Assembly (NCBI RefSeq): GCF_000158175.1
Contig: NZ_DS999411.1
Coordinates: forward strand, 419,009 to 483,008
Source: Luminiphilus syltensis NOR5-1B
GTDB taxonomy: Bacteria; Pseudomonadota; Gammaproteobacteria; Pseudomonadales; Halieaceae
Direction of reading: 5' to 3'
Length of the DNA: 64,000 bases
The notes below the pieces were generated by a model. It searched no databases. It had not been told where the DNA came from and saw only the letters and a program-made list of their open reading frames with translations. Positions 43,515 through 52,428 of the stretch are shown one piece after another. The translations under genes were made by a program, and so were the position numbers. Within the stretch, counting starts at the first letter, position 1. Each line of letters opens with the position of its first letter.

Positions 43515-44999
43515 TCATCGCTCCGACAGCGCACGCTGATGGGCGCGCAGTACCGGCTTCATTAAATACGAAAGTACCGTCTTTTTACCCGTCAGAATAT
43601 CCACTTCAACGGTCATACCCGGGATGATCGGTTTATCGGGACCAAAGTCCGCCTGCTCGGTCCGGACCAGCACCTCATAAAAGGCATTGCCCTCTTCATC
43701 GACCACCGTATCCGCACCGATTTGCTCTACCCGACCTTCGAGTCCGCCGTACACCACAAAATCATAGGCGGTGACCTTAACGTTGGCGATTTGCCCCGGC
43801 GCCAGAAAGGCGATGTCCTGGGGCTTGATATTGACCTCCAGCAGCAAGGTGTCGTCTGCCGGCACCAGCTCGATGATATCCCGACCGGCGAGCACCACGC
43901 CGCCCACAGTGTTGTAATACAGCTGCTTGACGGTTCCGGTCACGGGAGCGACCACATTGGTCTGCCGGACGCGATCCGTGAGACCCTCGGCGGCCTCACG
44001 TAAACCATTGATGCGGGAGATGGTCTCGGTCAGCTGCTCCCGCGCCTCATTGGCAAATTCCAGGCGCACCTCTTCTATATTGCTGCGCGCCTCGGCGACC
44101 GCCGCCTGAATACGGCGCAATTGGGCCCGGGTCTGGTCGAGCTCACCGGTAGCTTTATTCACCTCACGCTGCAGCCGCAGAATCTCGACCTGGGCTACCG
44201 CGCCGGACGCCACCATCGGCCGGGTGACAGAAAGCTCCTGCGCAGCCAGCCCCAGCTCCCGGGACAGCTGACCCTCTCGCGCTTCAAGTTCCGTAAGCTC
44301 CTCGAGGCGCTGGGTCAGTTGCTGCTCGGCAATCTGCTGTTCCACCTCAAGCTGTTCAAGTCCCGATGCATAAAGCTGCAATTCCTGATCCACCACATCG
44401 GGCACTTCCGCGATCATTTCGGGGGTGTACTCAAACGTGGTGCCATTAACCAGAGCCTTGAGGCGTGCCGCCTTGACCGTCAGCGCCTGCAGTTCGGCGC
44501 GATTCTCGCCCAGACTCGACTGGGAGCGGGTTTGATCGAGCCGCAGCAGCAGATCGCCCTCGCGGACGATGTCACCCTCACTGACCAGAATCTCTCTAAC
44601 CACGCCACCATCCTGCGAGCCAATGACTTGCACCTGACGCGACGGAATCACCTTGCCCTGCCCCCGGGTCACGGTATCGATCTCGGCAAAACCGGCCCAC
44701 AGGAGAAGCGCCACGACCACAAGGCCCACCACATAAAGCAGCCGCCGCGCGCGCATGGGCTCCTGTTCGATCGACGCCTGATCGGCGAGATCATCCCAAC
44801 CGAGATGGCGCGCGTAGGGCGATGCCGCAATGGGCTTCGCCGGGGCTTTTTCAGGGGAGCGCTCAGAGGCCTGCTCAGGAGCTTTCTCAGGGGCCTGCTC
44901 GAGAACGTTCTCGGAGGCACTCTCCGCAGCCGGCATCGGGGGCTTGGCCTCGGAGGGCTCGGTGGTAGTGTCCGGCGGAGTGTTGTCTTTATCGGTCAT
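43515..44999 (-). CDS. lapC: Type I secretion membrane-fusion protein (HlyD family, LapC-like)
   Basis: The 494-residue protein has an unusually long N-terminal cytoplasmic segment rich in Glu, Pro and Ala (EQAPEKAPEQASERSPEKA). One membrane helix follows (LLYVVGLVVVALLLWAGFAE, about 88-107). The periplasmic part has a split lipoyl domain (GQGKVIPSRQVQVIGSQDGG and later VVAPVTGTVKQLYYN), a long coiled coil, and a final beta-barrel ending near the HlyD signature (PIIPGMTVEVDILTGKKTVLSYL). It bridges the inner-membrane exporter and the TolC channel. It overlaps the exporter gene by 4 bp. The Glu/Pro/Ala extension is not typical of short HlyD proteins. Confidence 0.93.
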   Translation of the reverse strand: MTDKDNTPPDTTTEPSEAKPPMPAAESASENVLEQAPEKAPEQASERSPEKAPAKPIAASPYARHLGWDDLADQASIEQEPMRARRLLYVVGLVVVALLLWAGFAEIDTVTRGQGKVIPSRQVQVIGSQDGGVVREILVSEGDIVREGDLLLRLDQTRSQSSLGENRAELQALTVKAARLKALVNGTTFEYTPEMIAEVPDVVDQELQLYASGLEQLEVEQQIAEQQLTQRLEELTELEAREGQLSRELGLAAQELSVTRPMVASGAVAQVEILRLQREVNKATGELDQTRAQLRRIQAAVAEARSNIEEVRLEFANEAREQLTETISRINGLREAAEGLTDRVRQTNVVAPVTGTVKQLYYNTVGGVVLAGRDIIELVPADDTLLLEVNIKPQDIAFLAPGQIANVKVTAYDFVVYGGLEGRVEQIGADTVVDEEGNAFYEVLVRTEQADFGPDKPIIPGMTVEVDILTGKKTVLSYLMKPVLRAHQRALSER

Positions 45000-47167
45000 T
45001 GCGCCTTCCCGATTCGACCCTGGCGCAGGGCTTCCATGACCGCGTCCCGCGGACCGTCGGCGACCACCTTGCCGCTGTCCATCACGATAATGCGATCGAC
45101 CAGTTCGAGCAGCGAATTGCGATGGGTCACCACCAACAACGTCCGCCCTTCGATAAAGGTCTTGAGTTGGTCGATCACCAGGCGCTCGGTGGAATTGTCC
45201 ATAGAGCCTGTAGGTTCATCGAGCAACAGAATATCCGGCTCGTGGACCAAAGCCCGGGCGAGGGAGATACACCGGCGCTGTCCACCGGACACGGAATCAC
45301 CCCGTTCGCTAATCGACATATCAAAGCCACTCGGGTGTCGATTGACAAAATCGAGCAGTCCCGAGCGCTCCGCACAACGCAGCAGTGCATCGTCGGAAAT
45401 ACCCCGGTGTGCCAGCGTCAGGTTATCCCGCAACGTGCCGTGAAACAGGGTCACGTCCTGGGGCACATAGCCCACATTGGCGCGGTACTCCCGGGGCTCG
45501 AGCTGACGCAGGTCCACGCCATCGATCAATACCTCGCCCTCGGTGGGCTGGTACAGCCCCATGGCCAGTTTCTGCAGCGTCGATTTGCCCGAGCCCACGC
45601 GACCCAGAATCGCCACGTGCTCACCCGCTTTGATGCGAATTGAGACATCCCGCAGCGAGGTCGTCTCGGCGTTCGGGTAGTTAAAGCTCACATTTTTAAA
45701 TTCAAGATCACCCCTGAGCTTCTCGCGAGAGACAAAGGCGCCCTCCGCCCGATGCTCCACGGGGGTGGCAAACAGACCGTCGAGGGTTCGCAGCGCAATC
45801 TTTGAATTATGGAAATGGGTAATCAGGTTGGCCAGCTGGCCGAAGGGCTGGATCGATCGCCCGGCGAGCATGGTCGAGGCAATCAGTCCACCCATGGTCA
45901 TCTCACCCAGCGATATCAGATACACCCCGGTAACAATAACCGCAATCGATACCATTTGCTGGCACCACATCGTGACGTTGGTCACCGAGACCTGCGCCAG
46001 GCGCTGGCGCACACCAACCCCGGCCAGAAACCGCGTCGTGTCCTCCCACTTGCGCTGCATGATCGATTCGGCACCCATCGATTTCAGGGTCTCGACACCG
46101 GTCAGTGACTCGATCAGGGTCGCGTTGCGCATGGCGCCGGCCTGATAGGTGGTCTCGGTGAGTTTCTCGAGCCGCGGCCGCATGATCAGCGCGTAGGTCA
46201 CGAGAATAAACACCCCCACCAGCACAGGTATCAATACCGGCCAGGCGATCCAGGCGATAACCGCGAAAAAGATAACCGCAAAGGGCAGATCGATAATGGT
46301 GGTCACCGTTGCCGAGGTAATGAAATCACGCAGGGTCTCAAAGGAGCGCAAATTGACGGCGAACGAGCCCACCGACGCCGGCCGATGCTCAAGCCGCATG
46401 CCCATGGTTTGTTCCATGATCTTGGAAGACAACTCCACATCGACTCGACGACTGGCCAGGTCGAGAAAATAACTGCGCAGCATCTTCAGAACCAGGTCGG
46501 CCACAAGCACAATGAAGACACCAATCGCCAGCATCCACAGGGTTTCAAACGCGGCGTTGGGCACCACCCGGTCGTAGACATTCATGGTGAACAGCGGTAA
46601 TGCCAGCGCAAAGACATTGATAAAAAAGGCGGCGAACAGCACGTCCCGATACACCGGCAGGTTGGCGCGCAGGGCGCTCCAGAACCAGTGTCCGTCGCGC
46701 CGGTGCTCGGGCTCGGTGACCCGGTCATCAAAGCGGAACCGCGGCCTGCCCAGCATGACGTAACCGCTGGCCTGCTCTTTCAGTCGCTCCATCGATTCCG
46801 TAATCGGGGTGTCGATCAGCCCCGGAAAGACTACCGAGGCATTGCCATTATCATCGGCGCCGTAATACACGCAGGCGCGATCGTCTTTCAGTAACAGGAT
46901 CACCGGACATACGGCGTCGGGAATCTCGTCGATGGCCAGTTCACGCACCCGGGCATTGAGGCCCGCGCGCTTTGCCGCACGCACCAGCAGGTCGGGGGTC
47001 AAGCCTTCGTCCGCGGTCGGAAGCCCGCCGGTCAGGGATTCAGGGGTCGCGGGTAGTCCATGATGCTGCGCCAGCAACAGCAAACTCTGCAGCAGGACAT
47101 CGTCTTCTGAACTCCGCATTCGGTGTTTATCCCCCGTAGCCCGTCTTATGCGGACCTCTTGTGCCAT
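44996..47167 (-). CDS. lapB: Type I secretion ABC transporter (permease/ATPase, LapB-like)
   Basis: At 723 residues it has an N-terminal C39-like domain without the catalytic Cys (DDVLLQSLLLLAQHHGLPATPESLTGGL). A six-helix permease region (about 170-450) follows, then an ABC ATPase. The Walker A is LGRVGSGKST, the signature VSGGQRRCISLARAL and the Walker B ILLLDEPTGSMD, all intact. A degenerate C39-like domain is typical of exporters of RTX and LapA-type proteins, where it binds the substrate instead of cutting it. Export uses ATP at the inner membrane. It heads an apparent lapB-lapC-luxR-adhesin run on the minus strand. Confidence 0.94.
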   Translation of the reverse strand: MAQEVRIRRATGDKHRMRSSEDDVLLQSLLLLAQHHGLPATPESLTGGLPTADEGLTPDLLVRAAKRAGLNARVRELAIDEIPDAVCPVILLLKDDRACVYYGADDNGNASVVFPGLIDTPITESMERLKEQASGYVMLGRPRFRFDDRVTEPEHRRDGHWFWSALRANLPVYRDVLFAAFFINVFALALPLFTMNVYDRVVPNAAFETLWMLAIGVFIVLVADLVLKMLRSYFLDLASRRVDVELSSKIMEQTMGMRLEHRPASVGSFAVNLRSFETLRDFITSATVTTIIDLPFAVIFFAVIAWIAWPVLIPVLVGVFILVTYALIMRPRLEKLTETTYQAGAMRNATLIESLTGVETLKSMGAESIMQRKWEDTTRFLAGVGVRQRLAQVSVTNVTMWCQQMVSIAVIVTGVYLISLGEMTMGGLIASTMLAGRSIQPFGQLANLITHFHNSKIALRTLDGLFATPVEHRAEGAFVSREKLRGDLEFKNVSFNYPNAETTSLRDVSIRIKAGEHVAILGRVGSGKSTLQKLAMGLYQPTEGEVLIDGVDLRQLEPREYRANVGYVPQDVTLFHGTLRDNLTLAHRGISDDALLRCAERSGLLDFVNRHPSGFDMSISERGDSVSGGQRRCISLARALVHEPDILLLDEPTGSMDNSTERLVIDQLKTFIEGRTLLVVTHRNSLLELVDRIIVMDSGKVVADGPRDAVMEALRQGRIGKAQ

Positions 47168-47327
47168 TTAATTATGTCAAGCAGCGACCACTTGCGCCAG
47201 CGCGACATTATCACGACACGCTGCAACGGGTGAGAAAAACACCATCAGATGTGACCGATACCACGGGTTTCTTTCGATGCGCTACCCGATCGCTCGGTCT
47301 TCAAACGCTGCCAGAAGGCGCCGGGGC

Positions 47328-48350
47328 CTAAACGGATCGGGTCCGCGCCGTATAGGCGAAAAACAGCACCGTCGTGAGCAGCAGTATGGCGCCGCTTTGA
47401 TGCGCCGCCGCTATGGGTACATGGACCTGCGACAGCACGGTTGAAATGCCCAGCACCACCTGGCCAGTCACCGCGAGCAGCATCACTACCACCGCCAGGC
47501 GGAGTCGACCATCGGCGGCGCCCCGCCAGCTCATAACACCGACGGCCAACAGCACAGCGGCAACGACATAGGCCAGCATCCGGTGGTTGAAGTGAATGGT
47601 GGTCACCTGCTCAAACGCCGAAACCATGCCCTCGGCATAGAGCGTGGGCGGGAAAAAATGCTGCCCCATCAACGGCCAGGTGGGGTAGGAATACCCGGCA
47701 TCGGTACCGGCCACAAAGCCCCCCGAGAGAATCATGAGGTAAACCAGCGCTACCAGCGCCAGCGGCCATCGGGGTGGCTGGCTCATGGCCATCCGGTGCG
47801 GCGACACCAGACCGAGAATCAGCCAGATCATGTAGGCATAAATAAGCACCGCGAGCCCCAGGTGTGCGGTGAGTCGGTACTGGGAGACATCGGGACGGTC
47901 GACCAGCCCGCTCTGCACCATGTACCAGCCGAGAAGTCCCTGGCAGCCGCCGAGGAAGAGCAGCAGCAGCAAGCGGGGTAATAATCCGGGGCGCACCATG
48001 CCGCGAAACGCGAAAAAAACCAGTGGCAGGAAAAACAAGAGACCGATAAGACGCCCCAGCACCCGATGCAGGTACTCGTACATAAAGATGGGCTTAAACC
48101 CTTCGAGGGTCATCTCGCGATTGATCTTCTGGTATTCCGGGTACTGCTTGTAGGCGTCGAAAGCGGCCTGCCAATCGGCGGCATTCAAGGGCGGGACGAT
48201 GCCCATGATCGGCTGCCAGTCCACCATCGACAGCCCCGAGTCGGTCAGGCGGGTGACCCCACCGAGTAAAATCATACCGAAAATAACGGCAGCGCAGAGG
48301 ATGAGCCAGCGGGCCACCCAGCGGTCGTTAGTGTCGGCAGTCTGTAACAT
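47328..48350 (-). CDS. ctaA: Heme A synthase (COX15/CtaA family)
   Basis: Starting at the Met with GAGGAGAG upstream, the protein has 340 residues and about eight membrane helices. An ATG 177 bp upstream would extend it into the divergent uup gene and is rejected. Two His-containing motifs are visible, YEYLHRVLGR in the first half and HFNHRMLAYV in the second, placed as the heme-ligand histidines of the COX15 type. The enzyme oxidises heme O to heme A in the inner membrane for aa3-type cytochrome oxidase. No cox or ctaB genes are in the window. GGVTRLTDSGLSMVDWQP is the conserved N-terminal loop. Confidence 0.92.
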   Translation of the reverse strand: MLQTADTNDRWVARWLILCAAVIFGMILLGGVTRLTDSGLSMVDWQPIMGIVPPLNAADWQAAFDAYKQYPEYQKINREMTLEGFKPIFMYEYLHRVLGRLIGLLFFLPLVFFAFRGMVRPGLLPRLLLLLFLGGCQGLLGWYMVQSGLVDRPDVSQYRLTAHLGLAVLIYAYMIWLILGLVSPHRMAMSQPPRWPLALVALVYLMILSGGFVAGTDAGYSYPTWPLMGQHFFPPTLYAEGMVSAFEQVTTIHFNHRMLAYVVAAVLLAVGVMSWRGAADGRLRLAVVVMLLAVTGQVVLGISTVLSQVHVPIAAAHQSGAILLLTTVLFFAYTARTRSV

Positions 48351-48397
48351 GGAGTCTCTCCTCTCAATCGACGTGGATTTTAACCAATTCGGGGCTA

Positions 48398-48430
48398 AAA
48401 CCCCGGAGCGGGGCAAAAACCCCGGGGTTT
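48398..48430. promoter_or_regulatory. Hairpin in the ctaA-uup divergent intergenic region
   Basis: AAACCCCGG (48398-48406) and CCGGGGTTT (48422-48430) can pair around a 15-base loop that itself contains further GGGG and CCCC runs, giving alternative folds. It lies 35 bp before the uup start and could affect either promoter or the uup leader. Confidence 0.35.
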
Positions 48431-48464
48431 GAGTAAACTTGCGTCCCCACACCAAGGAATCACC

Positions 48465-50366
48465 ATGGCACTGTTGCGCCTCGAACAGGTTGAGCTGCAT
48501 TTTGGCACCCACGTCATCCTCGACCACGTCGATCTCAATCTGAGTAAAGGCACCCGGCTGGGCCTGCTGGGACGAAATGGCGCGGGTAAAACCACCCTAT
48601 TCCGGTTACTGGCCGGAGATATCCAGCCCGATGACGGCAGCCGATGGATTGACCCGGGGGTAAAGCTGGCACGGCTCGATCAGGAGCTGCCCAGCGCGGT
48701 TGATGCCACGGTCTACGATGTCATCGCCGGTGGGCTCGCCGGTACGGGGGAGCTGATCACCCGCTACCACCAGTTAATCCTTGACCCGGAAGCCGACCTC
48801 GACGAGATGGCCCGGGTGCAGTCCCAACTCGAAGCCGCGGATGGCTGGGCGTTGCAGCAGCGCGTAGAAACCGTCATCAGCCAACTGGAGCTCCCCGGCG
48901 ATACCCCGCTCAGCGCGCTGTCGGGCGGATGGCGCCGGCGGGTCTCGCTCGGTCGGGCATTGGTCAGCGAACCCGATATCCTGCTGCTGGATGAACCCAC
49001 CAACCATCTCGATATTCCCACCATCGAGTGGCTGGAGGCGCAGCTGGTCCAGTTCCGCGGCGCACTGGTACTGATTACCCACGACCGACGCTTTCTGCAA
49101 AACGTGGTGACCAGTATCGCGGAGCTCGAGCGCGGGCACCTGTCGGTTTGGGAAGGGGACTACCAGGGGTTTCTGCGCTTTCGTGAACAGCAGCTCGAAG
49201 CCGAAGAGCGCGCCAACGCGCTTTTCGACAAAAAACTGGCCGAGGAAGAGGTGTGGATTCGCCAGGGTATCAAGGCGCGAAGAACCCGGAACGAGGGGCG
49301 CGTGCGCGCACTGGAGGCCATGCGTGAACAGCGGGCAGAGCGTCGCGAGCGCGTCGGCAGCGCCGACTTCTCGGTGCAGGATGCCGGTCAGTCGGGCAAG
49401 CTCGTCGCCGAGGTTGAGGACATCAGTTTCAGCTACGACGGGGAACGCATCGTCGATGGCTTTTCAACGATTATCCAGCGCGGTGACCGCATCGGTATTG
49501 TCGGCCGCAACGGCGTGGGTAAAACAACGCTGGTCAAGCTGCTGCTGGGGGAGCTCGCCCCCGACGGCGGTGTGGTCAAAATCGGCACCAAGCTCGAGGT
49601 GGCCTATTCTGACCAGCTGCGCGGTCACCTCGACCCGGAAGCCAATCTGATTGATAACATCTGCGGCGGACAGGAATTTATCGAGGTCGATGGCAAGCGT
49701 CGCCACGCCATCAGCTACCTCGGCGATTTTCTGTTCAGTCCGCAACGGGTACGCACCCCTGTAAAGGCGCTCTCGGGGGGCGAGCGCAATCGCGCCATTC
49801 TTGCCAAGCTGTTTACCCGACCCGCCAACCTATTGGTACTCGACGAACCCACCAACGACCTCGACATCGAAACCCTCGAATTGCTCGAAGAAATCCTCAT
49901 GGCATTCAAGGGGACGGTATTACTGGTCAGCCACGACCGGGACTTTATGGACAGTGTGGTGACCAGCCTGCTGGTCATGAACGGCGATGGCCGGGTCGAG
50001 GAGCAAGCCGGGGGCTTCAGCGATTGGGAAGCCCGCGGCGGACGCTTGGTCGACGCGTTGACACCCTCAGACGAGCCCGTCGCACGGGTGCAGGTCAAGC
50101 CCAGCAGCAGTCCGGCGAAACTTGCCGCCTCACCGAAAGCGCGCAAGCTGAGTTACAAGGAACAGCGTGAGCTCGACGCCCTGCCCGATAAAATCGAGCA
50201 GCTTGAAGCGCAGCAGGCGGATCTGGAGAGCAAGACCTCGGACCCGGCGTTCTATCAGCAACCCCAGGACGCCGTCAAAGCCACCCTCGCCGAATTGAAT
50301 AGCGTCAACGAGCTACTCGATGAAACGCTGGAACGCTGGACCGAGCTCGATAGCGAGGCCGGCTGA
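48465..50366 (+). CDS. uup: ABC-F family ATPase Uup
   Basis: At 633 residues from the ATG with AAGGA upstream, this soluble protein has two ABC domains and no membrane part. Walker A loops are GRNGAGKTT (first) and GRNGVGKTT (second), with signature motifs LSGGWRRR and LSGGERNR. A linker region rich in Arg and Glu (RRTRNEGRVRALEAMREQRAERRERV) separates the domains, and a C-terminal coiled coil has KLSYKEQRELDALPDKIEQL. The C-terminal coiled coil marks the Uup branch of ABC-F proteins, linked in E. coli to ribosome function and to reduced transposon excision. The gene is divergent from ctaA. Confidence 0.93.
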   Translation: MALLRLEQVELHFGTHVILDHVDLNLSKGTRLGLLGRNGAGKTTLFRLLAGDIQPDDGSRWIDPGVKLARLDQELPSAVDATVYDVIAGGLAGTGELITRYHQLILDPEADLDEMARVQSQLEAADGWALQQRVETVISQLELPGDTPLSALSGGWRRRVSLGRALVSEPDILLLDEPTNHLDIPTIEWLEAQLVQFRGALVLITHDRRFLQNVVTSIAELERGHLSVWEGDYQGFLRFREQQLEAEERANALFDKKLAEEEVWIRQGIKARRTRNEGRVRALEAMREQRAERRERVGSADFSVQDAGQSGKLVAEVEDISFSYDGERIVDGFSTIIQRGDRIGIVGRNGVGKTTLVKLLLGELAPDGGVVKIGTKLEVAYSDQLRGHLDPEANLIDNICGGQEFIEVDGKRRHAISYLGDFLFSPQRVRTPVKALSGGERNRAILAKLFTRPANLLVLDEPTNDLDIETLELLEEILMAFKGTVLLVSHDRDFMDSVVTSLLVMNGDGRVEEQAGGFSDWEARGGRLVDALTPSDEPVARVQVKPSSSPAKLAASPKARKLSYKEQRELDALPDKIEQLEAQQADLESKTSDPAFYQQPQDAVKATLAELNSVNELLDETLERWTELDSEAG

Positions 50367-50370
50367 GCCA

Positions 50371-51558
50371 TCAGCTCACAGCAGCGACGGCAGCGACCAC
50401 CCGTTCGATATTGCCGGCATTGAGGCTGGCCACGTTAATGCGCGATGAGTCGAGCATGTAGAGGCTGTGCTCCTTGCGTACCTGTTGTGCCTGCTCCCTG
50501 GTCAAGCCCAGAAACGAGAACATGCCTTTTTCTTTGGCGATAAAGGCAAAGTCGCGCCCGGTTGCCGCTTCAAGCTGCTCCCGGAAAGTGGTGCGCAGTC
50601 CCTGAATACGCTGGCACATGCTGCTGAGTTCCGCCTCCCACTCGCTACGCAGGGCGGCATCGTTCAACACCATACCCGCGATAATGCCACCGTGGGCCGG
50701 GGGCATCGAGTACACCCGTCGCGCGGCGGACTTGGCCTGGCTGGCGGTGGCCTCAGCGCTGCGCGCGTCACCACTTACGAATAGGGCGACCCCGGTTCGC
50801 TCGCGATACAGGCCCAAATTCTTGGAGCAGGACGCCGCGATCACCACTTCGGGAACACTGGCGATCAGCGTGCGCACGCCGACAGCATCGGCCTCGAGGC
50901 CATCACCGAGACCCTGATAGGCGATATCGATCATGGGGGTGAAACCCTGTTTCGCTGCCATATCGGCAATCACCTGCCACTGCTGGGGTGTTAAGTCGGC
51001 GCCGCTGGGGTTGTGGCAGCAGCCGTGTAACAGCACGATATCGCCCGCGACCGCAGCCTTGAGACCCTCGACCATGGCATCAAAATTCACACCCTTGGTG
51101 GCGGGGTCGTAATAGGCGTAAGTCTCGATGTGCAAGCCGACGCTATTCAACAACGGCAAATGCACCGGCCACGTGGGGTCACTCACCCAAACCCGCGCAC
51201 CGGGCGCGGCAGACTGCAGCACTTCGGCGCCGATTCGAATCGCACCGCAGCCACCCGGCGTTTGCACCGCAGACACTTGCCCACTGCGCGCCGATAACTG
51301 CTCCGATCCGACCACGAGCGACATCATGCCATCCAGAAACGGCTGGTAACCCTGCGGTGGCAGGTAAGCTTTGGTGGTCTCCTGCTCGATCAACTGACGC
51401 TGGGCGTTGCTCACCGCCTTAAATACCGGGCAGTTACCGGATTCATCCATGTAAATACCGATGGTCAGGTCGACTTTTTCCGGGTTGGGGTCCGCCCGGC
51501 ATTCGGCGGCGAGTCCGAGAATCGAGTCCGGTGGCAGGACGGGCAGCTCTTCAAACAT
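50371..51558 (-). CDS. Aromatic/aspartate aminotransferase (class I)
   Basis: The 395-residue protein is a class I PLP-dependent aminotransferase of the AspC/TyrB group, active in the cytoplasm. The PLP-binding lysine lies in ASCSKNLGLYRERTG (about residue 245), with the phosphate-binding Arg and the following conserved segments present. YLPPQGYQPF, GGCGAIR and LLHGCCHNPSGAD are also typical, and the last is the region that binds the pyridine ring. AspC and TyrB cannot be separated by eye, so substrate preference is open. The gene is convergent with uup, with only 4 bp between stops. The ribosome-binding site is weak. Confidence 0.92.
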   Translation of the reverse strand: MFEELPVLPPDSILGLAAECRADPNPEKVDLTIGIYMDESGNCPVFKAVSNAQRQLIEQETTKAYLPPQGYQPFLDGMMSLVVGSEQLSARSGQVSAVQTPGGCGAIRIGAEVLQSAAPGARVWVSDPTWPVHLPLLNSVGLHIETYAYYDPATKGVNFDAMVEGLKAAVAGDIVLLHGCCHNPSGADLTPQQWQVIADMAAKQGFTPMIDIAYQGLGDGLEADAVGVRTLIASVPEVVIAASCSKNLGLYRERTGVALFVSGDARSAEATASQAKSAARRVYSMPPAHGGIIAGMVLNDAALRSEWEAELSSMCQRIQGLRTTFREQLEAATGRDFAFIAKEKGMFSFLGLTREQAQQVRKEHSLYMLDSSRINVASLNAGNIERVVAAVAAVS

Positions 51559-51699
51559 GGTGCGGTCTCTCGTAATGGGAAATTCAGCGATAAGTATACG
51601 TGAGTCACGGACCGCTGCACGCGGGAATTGCTATGCTAGCCGTCTCTAAAGCCAGTGCAACAATGCCAGTGCAACAACGCCGGCACTAAAGGAAAGGTC

Positions 51700-52428
51700 A
51701 TGACCGACAGCCGCGACACGTTGTTTGATACCCTCGGTGACCCGGGGCTGTTCACCTTCAATGACGATGTCGCCGGGGTGTTCCCCGATATGATTCGCCG
51801 CTCGGTTCCGGGCTATAGCACCGTCATAGCCATGACCGGCATTCTCGCCGCCCGCCACGCGCGGCCCCACACACGGATTTACGACCTCGGCTGCTCGCTG
51901 GGCGCCTCGCTGATGGCTGCCGGCAAACACGTGGCACCCCTGCCCTGCGAACTGGTGGGTGTCGATAATTCCAGTGCCATGATCACCCGCTGCCGAGCCG
52001 CGCTCGATGCGGCCGGTCTCGCGCTTCCCACCACGCTGATCGAAGGTGACATTTGTGACGTACCGATCGACAACGCGAGCGTGGTAATCATGAACTACAC
52101 CCTCCAGTTTGTACCCCTCGACGCTCGGACCGCACTGTTAAGACGTATCCGCGAGGCCATGAACCCGGGGGATGCATTGATACTGTCCGAGAAGATCGAG
52201 CTTACCGAACCCGCCATGAACGATCTGATGATAGACCACTACCATGACTTCAAGCGGGCCCAGGGTTACAGCGATCTGGAGGTCGCGCAAAAACGGCAGG
52301 CGCTGGAGAACGTGCTCATACCCGAGAGTCGCGAAATCCACCGGGAGCGACTGGCGCACGCCGGTTTCAGTCACAGCGATGTCTGGTTCCAGTGTTTCAA
52401 TTTTGCCTCTCTGATCGCCATCGCATGA
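51700..52428 (+). CDS. cmoA: Carboxy-S-adenosyl-L-methionine synthase CmoA
   Basis: From the ATG after AAAGGAAAGG the protein has 242 residues. It is a class I methyltransferase fold with motif I YDLGCSLGASL and the N-terminal DDVAGVFPDMIRRSVPGY segment conserved in CmoA. It makes carboxy-S-adenosylmethionine from SAM and prephenate, the donor for 5-oxyacetyluridine at position 34 of tRNA. It overlaps cmoB by 4 bp, the usual pairing, so the two enzymes are made together. An in-frame ATG 45 bp upstream precedes the ribosome-binding site and is rejected. Confidence 0.95.
   Translation: MTDSRDTLFDTLGDPGLFTFNDDVAGVFPDMIRRSVPGYSTVIAMTGILAARHARPHTRIYDLGCSLGASLMAAGKHVAPLPCELVGVDNSSAMITRCRAALDAAGLALPTTLIEGDICDVPIDNASVVIMNYTLQFVPLDARTALLRRIREAMNPGDALILSEKIELTEPAMNDLMIDHYHDFKRAQGYSDLEVAQKRQALENVLIPESREIHRERLAHAGFSHSDVWFQCFNFASLIAIA

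Noticed and set aside
44121-45443. 440-codon plus-strand frame over lapC and lapB
   Set aside because: It covers the antisense of two clear secretion genes, and its translation is rich in Arg, Leu and His, typical of a shadow frame.
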